A model generated the notes under the pieces. That model was not told where the DNA came from and did no database searches. It worked only from the letters and a program-made list of their open reading frames with translations. From Asterionellopsis glacialis (taxonomy: Eukaryota; Bacillariophyta; Plagiogrammaphyceae; Rhaphoneidales; Asterionellopsidaceae), in the NCBI GenBank assembly GCA_014885115.2, contig WKLE02002178.1:1-59852 (forward strand): a stretch of DNA of 59,852 nt, in the 5' to 3' direction. Shown here in pieces: positions 30,333-39,476 of the stretch. Within the stretch, counting starts at the first letter, position 1; every line of letters starts with the position of its first letter. A program made the position numbers and the translations under genes.

Positions 30333-31496
30333 TTAATCTTCAAAGCAAGGAATAGCTCCAGCTTCTTGCATCATTTTGAATAGGTCTTCTTTGTTGTTGA
30401 CTTTTTCTTCTTCATTCTCTTTCTCTTCTATGTTCTTTATTAGGTTTCCAACTTGCGCTACAGTCATTGAAAGTCGGCGAACGCGCCTCTTACTACCAGC
30501 ACCTTTATTATGAGCATTCGTGCTTTTATTATGAGAATTCATGGCGTCTTCATTTAACAACGTTGTACTTGCTTGGGAACTGAGCAGTGAAGTTTCACTC
30601 AGTTGTGTGAAGTCACACACTATCAATGATGAGGATTCACGCTTTCTCTTGAAATCGCATATTAATCCTCCCTTTTCGAAGCTGAATGACTCATGGTGCA
30701 AGCTAGATTTGTTTGACTTGTTCATTGTAGAAAATGACTCCTGGTATATGCAAGATTTGTTAGACACAGAAAATGACTCGTCACCGTTGTAGGAAAACAG
30801 CATACTGTCATGTTCATTCTTGGATATGGCTCCTGTAGTTTTCAACAAATTTATTTGTATAGATGGAATATCATCGACATCTACTCCCACTTCCTCCCCA
30901 ATAGATGCGAAACCCACATAAGGGAGACCGCTATCGATTTTACTGGTAAGGAGAGCTATCAGGTTTTCTTTCAGTTTAGGGAGAAGGTTTCTATTTTGCA
31001 GGTCTGATAGACATAGCTCATCTTCGTCTTCAACGTGTTCATCTTCCTTTGAGAAATCGTCTTCAGCAATCACCTTTTCGTAGAGAACACGAGCAGAGGC
31101 ATTTGTGTAGACTCCGGCATTCCTCATCTCTGACTGAACTTTGATGAATATTTCATTTTTATTTTGGTCTATTTCATGTTGAGCCTCAACATTTTCAACC
31201 TCACCAGAGTTGTCGATCGAATCTGAATTTATACTTCGAAGTGAAAGACTTTTTGTGTTTGAAAAACTCCTAGTTAGGAATCGTGGAAATGATAAGCTTG
31301 ATGATTTGGTTTCATGCGTCTCTGTAATCAGTCTATTCTCTAATGCTAAGTTTGATGATTTGGTTTCATACGTCTCTGAAATCGGTCTATTCTCTAATGC
31401 TAAGTTTGATGATTTGGTTTCATAAGTCTCTGTTGACAGTTTGCTCTCCGACTTTGACTGCCACCGGAATGATGGGAATCGTGCTTCTCTAATCAT
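30333..31496 (-). CDS. unrecognised family (RRLS / MQEAGAIPC), member 1
   Basis: Single exon, 387 residues, no known domain. It is a paralogue of the gene at 38241-39476. Shared blocks in order: a Met-Arg-x-Ala block with TNASA followed by YEKV (about 130-150), LPKLKENL versus LPKLRESL, ICDFKRKR...LIVCDF versus TCDFKKD...ILICDF, RRVRRLSMT versus KLVRRLSIT with an amphipathic helix after it, and the C-terminus DLFKMMQEAGAIPC. RRLSMT fits a basophilic kinase site (R-R-x-S). The N-terminus carries an 18-residue tandem repeat. No signal peptide or membrane segment is seen, so a soluble regulatory protein is likely. Function unknown. The next gene on this strand is the PC-esterase-like gene; the other family member lies about 7 kb away in the same orientation. 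Confidence 0.72.
   Translation of the reverse strand: MIREARFPSFRWQSKSESKLSTETYETKSSNLALENRPISETYETKSSNLALENRLITETHETKSSSLSFPRFLTRSFSNTKSLSLRSINSDSIDNSGEVENVEAQHEIDQNKNEIFIKVQSEMRNAGVYTNASARVLYEKVIAEDDFSKEDEHVEDEDELCLSDLQNRNLLPKLKENLIALLTSKIDSGLPYVGFASIGEEVGVDVDDIPSIQINLLKTTGAISKNEHDSMLFSYNGDESFSVSNKSCIYQESFSTMNKSNKSSLHHESFSFEKGGLICDFKRKRESSSLIVCDFTQLSETSLLSSQASTTLLNEDAMNSHNKSTNAHNKGAGSKRRVRRLSMTVAQVGNLIKNIEEKENEEEKVNNKEDLFKMMQEAGAIPCFED
31296..31433 (-). repeat. in-frame 54-base tandem repeat
   Basis: Inside the RRLS-family gene 1, residues 22-39 and 40-57 are near-identical 18-residue units (TYETKSSNLALENR plus a variable dipeptide). A third, degenerate unit starts at 58 (TETHETKSSS). The DNA repeats at a 54-base period, so the frame is kept. 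Confidence 0.9.
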
Positions 31497-32940
31497 TTCT
31501 TTTTGATTTCAGGCGTGTTTTTTGGGACCCCCAATTGTCCTTATAACAGGTTCGAAGTTGCTCTGTTTAATGTTGAAACTAGTTTTTGTTGTTGACAACA
31601 GCGAAATTATGGATGTTGGCCGTGGGTCACGATATTCAATGTATAATTTTACTATGAACAACTGGCATGTTATATTATTTTTTAAACAACATTACATATA
31701 ACTCCAAAATCACGCATGTTCATGCTGATCGCAATATTCCCCGCTACAATACAAAGTAGTACTACGTCATGAGTCTAATGTTGTGTTTATGGTTCCTGTT
31801 TTTAAAGAAGGGACAGATCCTTTATGACAATATCTTCTTGTAAAATGACCATCTGTATGCATGTGGCAAAATTATACTTTATTTAATTATTTACATATAT
31901 TCAGAAAAATATTTGATCGTGTCAGATAATTGAATCTCACAAAAATATTCAATAGTAAAAAAGGAATATTAATCAATCAACTCTAGAAGCAGGTCATTAC
32001 AAAGTTTTTTTTCGATAAATTCTTCAATAAGGGGCTTGTTATTCAATACAGGTACGGGGAATTTAAATTTTCCTTAGTAGAAGGCGCACTAAAGTATCAA
32101 AAAATAGCGTTTTTATTCTTAGATGTTACCTCTGATACATGCAACCTAGAGATACATATTCACATGGTTCATTATTAATTTTCACAGAAAGGGTTATTAC
32201 TTTCAAGTTTTTATACCACGTATAATAGATTCATGCAAAATAACGTTGATACTCGTTAAGGTTTCTATCCAAGGTTTAATTATTTTTTAAAAGTACAAGC
32301 ATTATGACTATCTTCAAGAATGTAATATGATTGTATAAAAGGTACCAGGCAGAGAAAAGGAATCTCTTGCATTATTAAAATAATACTAACTAACTAAATC
32401 TGTTCTAAACCTTATTGGGTTATAAGCCTATGCTATTTTCTAAGCTCTTGTACCTGTACCAGGTAGCCCTTGTACTGTACCCGATAGTCCTACCGGGTAC
32501 TTAACTGGGCTATGCGGTACCAGTACAATTTCCCCAGTCCATGTTTTTCCGGCAATGAATGACGAGTGCAGAGTGAACAGAAAAAACCTCTAAGAATGAC
32601 ACCTAGAGATGTGTATCATTATTTTGACAGGAAGATGACGCTTACCAGGTACATGAGTACACGTCAAGAGTGCCATACCTGTACACCAGGAAGATAGAAT
32701 TACCTAAGCCTCCTTTGGAACATGTAGATATATATAATGAGATGTGACCGCAACCTGCTGAAAGAAACTCATGTCATCTCAATTAAAAAAAAATCCTATA
32801 AGCTTTTACTGGTGGAGGAGGAATTATTGAAAAGCTGAGACTTGATATAAGACGTAATCTCCATGGTGCTGCCAGTGCTCTACATTTCTCCAGCAGGTGA
32901 GAAAGATATCGTAGTGCGTGATCTGCTACTAGATATAGTG
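31497..32940. other. intergenic, AT-rich, palindrome-rich
   Basis: No supported gene in about 1.4 kb. TACCTGTACCAGGTA at 32451-32465 and TACCAGGTAC at 32643-32652 belong to the recurrent spacer palindrome class. Several ACCAGG/CCTGGT half-sites lie nearby (32340-32350, 32680-32695). Confidence 0.5.
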
Positions 32941-34225
32941 CTATGTGTTCGTAGTCATGTGTATTTTTTCCTTGAGAAAATGAAGTAAAAGTTGCTTATA
33001 TACATCCATTTTTCCAGGGTAACAGTTATGAAGACAATCTGGAGCTTTGTGATGATCAGGACGGCGGATATTTATATCGTAGGCATCCATTATTTGATAG
33101 TTTTGGATTCCCGAGTCAGCAAACAATTTCAACATGATTTCATTTTGTTCTTTAAACTCCCACCATCGAAAAGTGTGAGTCTTTGAGCCCATTATTTCTG
33201 TTGAATACATCGATTGATTGGCCACAAGAGTTTCCATCTTTTCGATATCATTGACTGGTTCATTGAATGTCTCACATTGTGGATAGCCTGGTACTGTTGT
33301 TAGAACGAGAAGTAAACAAGAAGAGGAAGAATTGTTTGGCTTGTTGGTAGTAGTTCTATTGCCATCTTTCCCTTGTTGTTCTTTGTTGCTGGAATTGGTA
33401 CAATTTCTTTCCCAACGTTTCAAGTATCCTATGATTTGTTTCCAACCAGCTACAAATTTTGAGCTCGCTTCATACATAATGTGCACCCTTGTTAATGACT
33501 AAGATTCGAGGTGGTGGTTCTTCGTTTGTCGATTCTAGAACATCTTGTAATTGCATCAAATTATCACTTTTACGATATATTATTTTCCATGTATTATTAC
33601 AACCAAATTGTACAATGTTACGATTAAACCGTTCAGACTTAAATTGATCACGTGTACTTGGTGTCGAACCTAATGACATGACCAATGATGACCAATGTTC
33701 AAATAATAAGGAATCTCCCACAATTGCTAATGTAGCAATATTATTTTTATTAGTATCAATATTTTCTTCTTCACCTTGTTTGATACTTTTACTACTAATA
33801 CCAGTGAATCGGTGATAAAGTGAGCAAAATTCAGTAACATTCCATCTTTGAAAAATACACCCTGCTCCTCCTGCTCCTCCTTTCATCTTCTGTTCGTCTT
33901 TATCAAAAGAAGTCGAATTAGTAGGAATCCATTCCCACGTTGACCAAGAAGAGTCTGTATGGTTATGTGTAGTATTGGAAGGGCCCAATCGTGACAAGGA
34001 CTCAGGGCAGTGACTTCCACGGTTGCTGTAAGTTGGGGCTGGAACATACGGAATGTCTGGCAATGTAATTGGTACCCAGCGACCATGTCGGATTTCTTCT
34101 CGAGAGCAGTAATCATAGGGGTGTGTTGCGGAGTTCCTCGGCGAGTGCTTGGTAGTAGTATTATCCAATAGTTTTATGTTCCTCTCTACTGTAGAAGCAA
34201 TGTGGTTTGCATATTCACCTGCCAT
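32941..34225 (-). CDS. PC-esterase (SGNH-like) protein, disrupted by an apparent 1-base frameshift
   Basis: Two overlapping frames together make one family-like protein. The 5' part (34225-33470) carries LAIVGDSLLFEHW, the GDS nucleophile block, and ends NKGAHYV at a stop. The 3' part continues in another frame from about 33484 (YEASSKFVAGW ...) and contains TTVPGYPQC and the C-terminal RPDHHKAPDCLHNCYPG, matching the catalytic D-x-x-H and DCxHxCxPG of PC-esterase/TBL proteins. The change happens within a few bases near 33480-33490, too short for an intron. It is therefore a recent frameshift, a sequencing error, or much less likely programmed frameshifting. Family members O-acylate or deacylate glycans in Golgi or cell wall. 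No N-terminal anchor is visible, so a 5' exon may be missing. Confidence 0.6.
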
Positions 34226-34857
34226 AACCGATATCTGCTACAATATTATAAGGTAGAGCAAGACTACTAGGAGTCTCTTAACTAGACCTAGAGTGCACAT
34301 GATCCATTTACTGGTACCTGGACAATGCTTGTACCAGGTAAGATGCAAAACAACATTATTTGATGAGCAAAAGGAACTCCTCGAGTCATTTCCTGCGATA
34401 TGGTACCTACCTGTGTGACGCGGTCGTCAGCATCTTGGAAAAACAGCTCCATAGCACTGAGTATTTTTCCAATTTTTGAACTTCAGGACGTGTCCCCGTC
34501 AAAGGACAGGCGTTTTTTTAAAAAAGGTGGTCTGTCAAACGTCGGTGTGTCACCGTGAAGACTTTATTCGTGGATGGAGTCGTGCTTTGACAGGTGAGAG
34601 AGCGCGAGATGGAAAATACGCATATTTCTGTCTGGGTAGGAATCATCCATGTATCTTTGCTCACCGTCATCATTGCTATCCTGTATACACTTCTCGACGA
34701 AACGAACGAATCCAACTGAAGATAATTGAACACTCAGCACCACACAAAATTTATCTAACTTCATCGCAATTGACATTTCCTTTGGAACAACGTTTCTCTA
34801 CTCACAAAGGAAGAATCATATAAAAAGACGGCAATACTTTTAAAAAATAACTACAGT
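34226..34857. other. divergent intergenic region
   Basis: Upstream of the PC-esterase-like gene (-) and the acidic protein gene (+). GGTACCTG at 34313-34320 and GTACCAGGTA at 34331-34340 form a spaced pair of the recurrent palindrome. The ORF at 34476-34823 has no recognisable domain. Confidence 0.5.
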
Positions 34858-35781
34858 ATGCCCAAAGATGAAGGTCACAATTATGGCGAGAACGATAAAG
34901 AACATTGTACAGCCTTAGTATCTACGAATTCAAGCAAGGCAAATGTTGTTTTGAATCGTAGTTGTAGTAAAGATCCAGATGTTTCCTCCTCCTCCTTTAT
35001 CTACAGAAAGAATGTTATACATCATAAACGAGAAGAAATTTTGAAGTTTGTGACAAGAAATGTCAATAATCCAGATTTGAATAAAATTGTTCCAAAACAA
35101 CAAGAAGAAGAAGATGACGTGTCTGCTGGTCCATGTCGAAAAGTTAGTCACAACAAGGAACACCAAAGAATGATTCAAACTATAGAACGACAAGAAGAAG
35201 AAGAAAGTAAATCAAGCCTATTCTCATGTGAAGAATTTCTAACAAATTATTACGGTGACATTTACAATGGCGATGATGATTCTGCCTCATATTCTTCTAT
35301 CAGCATATACCGTGAAGACGACGAAGAGAATGACGATGATACTACTACTACTACACAAACAACCTCGTCTACTGCAGTAAACTTATGGTTTTCCAATGCA
35401 TTGTCTATGGAGGATGACAACGATGACGCGGATAATCATCGTATAGAGGCGACGACTAATGCTAGTTTCGATGATAGCCTTGATAGTTTATTGGCCGATG
35501 TTCTTAATTTCAGTGATAGTAGTAGAAGTGAAAACGAAGGTGATACTACGGATGATGACATCGCCAGCAACGACAACGAGGAAAAAGTGGAGGAGGATGA
35601 AAGTTCCTATGTGTGGTTGGACTTACAAAATAATCAGAAGAGGAACAATCTCAATCCCACCAATACATATGGATTAGATAACGTTTTGAATACGGTCATT
35701 GGGGATGTTGTGCCTCATGTGATCAAGACAAGTGCTCAGATTCAAAGAACAATCAAAAGTAATCCGCGTTCTCACCAATGA
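34858..35781 (+). CDS. hypothetical acidic low-complexity protein
   Basis: Single exon, 307 residues, first ATG. No domain recognised. The N-terminal third is mixed with a short basic helix (HHKREEILKFVTRNV). The middle and C-terminal parts are very rich in Asp, Glu, Ser and Thr and should be largely disordered. Two short hydrophobic-acidic motifs (SLDSLLADVLNF and SYVWLDL) could be interaction sites. The C-terminus (NVLNTVIGDVVPHVIKTSAQ) is amphipathic. The long open frame and the protein-like segments support a real gene; no function is assigned. Confidence 0.55.
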   Translation: MPKDEGHNYGENDKEHCTALVSTNSSKANVVLNRSCSKDPDVSSSSFIYRKNVIHHKREEILKFVTRNVNNPDLNKIVPKQQEEEDDVSAGPCRKVSHNKEHQRMIQTIERQEEEESKSSLFSCEEFLTNYYGDIYNGDDDSASYSSISIYREDDEENDDDTTTTTQTTSSTAVNLWFSNALSMEDDNDDADNHRIEATTNASFDDSLDSLLADVLNFSDSSRSENEGDTTDDDIASNDNEEKVEEDESSYVWLDLQNNQKRNNLNPTNTYGLDNVLNTVIGDVVPHVIKTSAQIQRTIKSNPRSHQ

Positions 35782-36008
35782 CAAACTAGACTACATGTCT
35801 GTCTATAAAACAAAAAGGTCGAAATTTAAAAATTGCTCCTTTATGAATCATTCGTGATGGTGAAAATTCGTACCTACAGATTCTTCCTCTTTATGCATTA
35901 CTGTAGTTACTCGTGTCTCTTTGCATGTGTTATAGTATTTGTATAGTTATAGTATGGTAGTAACGAAAAGCCCCGCAAAAGAAGCTTCTTCACCAAAGGC
36001 AAAAAACC

Positions 36009-37289
36009 TCATCTATCCATGTGATCGTCATCTTTGTCTTCTTTCTGTTTCTGCGGTTGTTCATTTTGTCGTAAACGTCGTTCTGCAGCAGCTAAAGCTA
36101 ATTCTCGGGATGTTGTAGTACTGCCTGTAACAGTGGTAGTAGTACCTAACTTACGTCCTTGTTCTGATTGATGTGAATCCGTCGTTAATTCTCGACAACG
36201 ATCTAGAATCAAAGGTGTCACAACCTCCACAGGGATACCATAATTTTTCATTTCAGAACCGCATTCGGCAATTACGAATTCTGCAATTGATCGCATAGTT
36301 GTTGTTGCATTATTATTTGTTGACTCCACCTGTGTTCTACCAACTACCAATGACGATAATTGAGGAATGTCCGCAATTTCTAATGTTGGCTTGCCATTGA
36401 TAATGTATCCTGATGTTGCCAGTGATACATGTGTATGAATGTATTCCACTCTCATTTGTGCATAATTTGACCAAAACAATGCATTATGCTCCCCTACCCA
36501 ATTATGACTTAATTCATGAATCAAGGTGGATACAATTTGTCGATAGGGTAAAAACCCTTGTAAATTGTCAGGTCTTAATTTTAAATCAATACGTGTACCA
36601 CCATTAGTATTGTAACCCAACAAGCATCCGCCCTTGGCTTCCGTTTTGTGTTTGATACGATCATCAATAGGGTCCATTTCACCTAATGTTCCCACTACTA
36701 ATTCACGTTCCACCATGATGGCTACAATGCCAGGATCACATGCTAATTTTTCCAACAATGCCATGGCAGCAAAGGCATGAGGTGTATCTTGATTGGAAGC
36801 TCGATGTCCAAATTGTTGCCATGTACAAGCTTGAAAACGACAAAATTTATAATTTTTATCCTGCGTGGACGTATTACCCCATTCATTGGTTTTGCTTTTT
36901 CCATGGTTGTCCGTCTTATTGATATCTTTATTATTATCAAATCCACGAATGGTAGGATCACTGCGCCCTGCATTTAATTCTTGTACTTTTTTCGTGGGTG
37001 TTGCCATGACGATAATTTTTGTATGCTTTTTAGCATTCGAAAGCATACTCCAGACGGACGGAAAAGCTGAAATGGATGTTGTATCCTCCATATAAACACC
37101 TGTATTGTTCTTTGTGAGTACTTTACCCTTACAAAGAAGTTTGATGGTATAGGATGTTGTCTCATTATCCATTAATTGAAATGATTCACGAACACATTGA
37201 ATCAAATAACCAATTGTAGTTGTTTCAATTACATTGGATACAGTATGTGTTTGACCTTTGAAGGAAAAAATCACGTCTATGGATGCCAT
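36009..37289 (-). CDS. ubiquitin-like and WLM-domain metalloprotease (Wss1-like)
   Basis: Single exon, 426 residues from the ATG at 37289. An in-frame ATG at 37334 adds 15 residues, but the ubiquitin-like fold begins right after the inner Met (MASIDVIFSFKGQTHTV), so I prefer it. The N-terminal domain (about 2-97) has the ubiquitin-like pattern with TIKLLCKGKVL. The WLM domain (about 150-330) carries the zinc-protease motif HELSHNWVGEH at 258-268 (H258, E259, H262, H268). Wss1/SPRTN-type enzymes degrade proteins crosslinked to DNA and act with SUMO/ubiquitin and Cdc48. This architecture matches the plant and fungal ubiquitin-WLM group. The C-terminal 100 residues include a possible short helical domain (MRSIAEFVIAECGSEM) and a charged coiled tail. 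Confidence 0.86.
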   Translation of the reverse strand: MASIDVIFSFKGQTHTVSNVIETTTIGYLIQCVRESFQLMDNETTSYTIKLLCKGKVLTKNNTGVYMEDTTSISAFPSVWSMLSNAKKHTKIIVMATPTKKVQELNAGRSDPTIRGFDNNKDINKTDNHGKSKTNEWGNTSTQDKNYKFCRFQACTWQQFGHRASNQDTPHAFAAMALLEKLACDPGIVAIMVERELVVGTLGEMDPIDDRIKHKTEAKGGCLLGYNTNGGTRIDLKLRPDNLQGFLPYRQIVSTLIHELSHNWVGEHNALFWSNYAQMRVEYIHTHVSLATSGYIINGKPTLEIADIPQLSSLVVGRTQVESTNNNATTTMRSIAEFVIAECGSEMKNYGIPVEVVTPLILDRCRELTTDSHQSEQGRKLGTTTTVTGSTTTSRELALAAAERRLRQNEQPQKQKEDKDDDHMDR

Positions 37290-38107
37290 GCTATATTTTA
37301 TCGCTTTTGGATGAGGTTGTCGATGTATATACAAGAATGGCCAATATGTTAGATGTACTTCGTGTTACTAGCGTAAAAGGGGTCAAATGCAAAGAATTGA
37401 ACACGGAAGAAAAAAATGAGGAGGCCAGCGATGATGTGATGGTAGGTGTGCTATTCTTTGTGCTCGAAGCAAACTAAAAAAAATAGGTGTCTCTAGAAAA
37501 GAAAGCAAGAGAATGAGACAGCGTTTCTAAAAGAATAGCAACCTGCGTTACTGTAATATAATCGATACAGTATTGTTTTTGATGGAGTCGTGTTGAGAAG
37601 AAGAAAGAGTCGAAAACGGTCTAGTCGAACGATTCGTATACACGCTCCTGGAGGCGGAAAGAAATGAAAAGAAATCGATTCATACATGACTGCGAAAACT
37701 TATTTTCACACACGAAAAGCAAACCCTCTACGAAACAAGTATTAATACTTATGAGAAGTCATTTGCAAGTTGTGCATAAATAATGTAGTTCCGACTTTTT
37801 ACACCATGACCGGAGCCCAAAACAAAGCCACGCATTTAGGTTATCTTTTTGGCTCTCTATACTGCGAGACATATTGAAACTCATTATTTTTTTTAGAAAT
37901 TCTTCACGGTGCGGTATTGCAACTTTCTTATTTTACTTTCTTATTTTACTTTCTTCAAATTTATAAATTATACTAACATAAACTTTGGCATACGTCTATT
38001 TTGTTTCAACCATTCTAATGATTGGTATCCTGTAGGATTGCATTTCGTGTCTTCCATAAACATGTTTTACATTGACAGATCGTAGATGATGCCGATGAGA
38101 GAAAATC
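37290..38107. other. intergenic
   Basis: Between the WLM gene start and the RRLS-family relic. Tandem TTTCTTATTTTAC units lie near 37925-37955. No ORF with a recognisable domain. Confidence 0.5.
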
Positions 38108-38175
38108 TCAATCATCTTTACAGCAGTTAATAGCTCCTGCTTCTTGCATTGATGTAAATAGATCCCTTGCTTCGA
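38108..38175 (-). pseudogene. relic of an RRLS-family C-terminus
   Basis: On the minus strand this reads DLFTSMQEAGAINCCKDD and a stop, clearly homologous to the C-terminus of the neighbour gene (DLFTLMQEAGAIPCEKDG). Upstream of it the frame breaks, though stretches such as GAAGAACAATC and GTTTCAACTTG are still recognisable up to the neighbour's stop. It is a duplicated, partly deleted 3' end, or less likely an alternative last exon. Confidence 0.7.
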
Positions 38176-38240
38176 TTGTTCTTCGTTATCCGTATTTTAA
38201 ATATGTGAACACTGTAAGCGTTTCAACTTGAAACAAAATC

Positions 38241-39476
38241 TCAACCATCTTTTTCGCAGGGAATAGCCCCCGCTTCTTGCATTAAAGTGAACAGATCCTT
38301 GCCGCCGTTCTTTCTTGTTGTAGCACTTGGATTTGATTGTTCTTCGCTACCACTGTTTTTCCTTTCTTTGCTCTCTTCATTATCTATTTCGTGAATAAGT
38401 GTTTCAACTTGTTTAAGTGTGATTGACAATCGGCGTACTAATTTTGTACGTCCAATCGTGCTACTTCTTCTTGTGTTGTGATTGTGATCTTCCTCCGTTT
38501 CTTCGTGTTTTATAAAGTCACAAATTAATATCTTAGAATCTGAAGGATCCTTTTTAAAATCACACGTCTGTGTACCTCGTTTGACGGAAAGGAGAGTATT
38601 GGATGACAATTGTACAATTGACGGAGGTACTGGTGGTTCCTTACAGTACAAGTTCTTTCGTCTTTGCATACGTCTACGTTGAGAAGTGGCGGCATGCTGT
38701 TCTTGTTGGGGATGGTGGTCCACTTCTTCTTCTTTGTTGCATATTTGCATGTCACAGGCACTGGGCACATGACTACTAATACAATTGTGCTCTACTCTTT
38801 TCGTCAACAAGTGCGATTCCGATTTTGTTTTCAGTAGTTGTAAGTTGAACGGTATACGTGGTTCTGAACATGACTTATTGTGAATAGTTGGAGACCAAGA
38901 TGACAATGCTGCAGTCTCTTCTCTCTGTCGTTGTTGGTCGGTAGTTGGTGTATCTTCCTTGAATTTTCCCATAATGAAAAGGAGAGACTCTCTCAATTTA
39001 GGGAGAACATTGCCATGCGATGAAAGTCTTTTTCTGGGTACATTCTTGGTCGTATCATCGTCTTCTTCTGTCTCAGTACCATCGGAGCGTTCACATTGCA
39101 CCTTTTCATAAAACAAAGCAGCCGAAGCATTCGTCAATACCTGAGCTTGTCTCATTTGTTTCTGTAATTGACGAAAGTCATCATTATCTATCTGTTGCTG
39201 GTCCCATACGTCTTGATTTTGAAGGCTGTTAACTGAAGAAGAGCGCATCCTATGACCAACATTACTATTGTCTTTGGAACCATTTGTAAGACTTGATCCA
39301 GCAGAAGCTGTCGCAGAGGTAAAAGAACATCTTTTATCCAAAAACTCATTGAACAATTGGGGTAATTCAAAGGAACCCAAGGATCTTTTTTTCTTGACTT
39401 TGAATGAATCACAACCCTCTGATATCTTTATTTTGCTGCTTGGTGGGCTAGCAGCATCTTTCATCATTGTATTCAA
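38241..39476 (-). CDS. unrecognised family (RRLS / MQEAGAIPC), member 2
   Basis: Single exon, 411 residues, paralogue of 30333-31496. The N-terminus is polar. Conserved blocks in order: QKQMRQAQVLTNASAALFYE, NVLPKLRESLLFIM, the Cys-Asp-Phe pair TQTCDFKKD and ILICDFIKH, VRRLSITLKQVETLIHEI, and the C-terminal LFTLMQEAGAIPC. It lacks the 18-residue repeat of member 1 and has its own inserts (Gln/His-rich near the middle). The RRLSIT site before an amphipathic helix suggests phosphorylation-controlled binding; this is inference. It is flanked by a relic of the same C-terminus, so the family is duplicating locally. Confidence 0.72.
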   Translation of the reverse strand: MNTMMKDAASPPSSKIKISEGCDSFKVKKKRSLGSFELPQLFNEFLDKRCSFTSATASAGSSLTNGSKDNSNVGHRMRSSSVNSLQNQDVWDQQQIDNDDFRQLQKQMRQAQVLTNASAALFYEKVQCERSDGTETEEDDDTTKNVPRKRLSSHGNVLPKLRESLLFIMGKFKEDTPTTDQQRQREETAALSSWSPTIHNKSCSEPRIPFNLQLLKTKSESHLLTKRVEHNCISSHVPSACDMQICNKEEEVDHHPQQEQHAATSQRRRMQRRKNLYCKEPPVPPSIVQLSSNTLLSVKRGTQTCDFKKDPSDSKILICDFIKHEETEEDHNHNTRRSSTIGRTKLVRRLSITLKQVETLIHEIDNEESKERKNSGSEEQSNPSATTRKNGGKDLFTLMQEAGAIPCEKDG

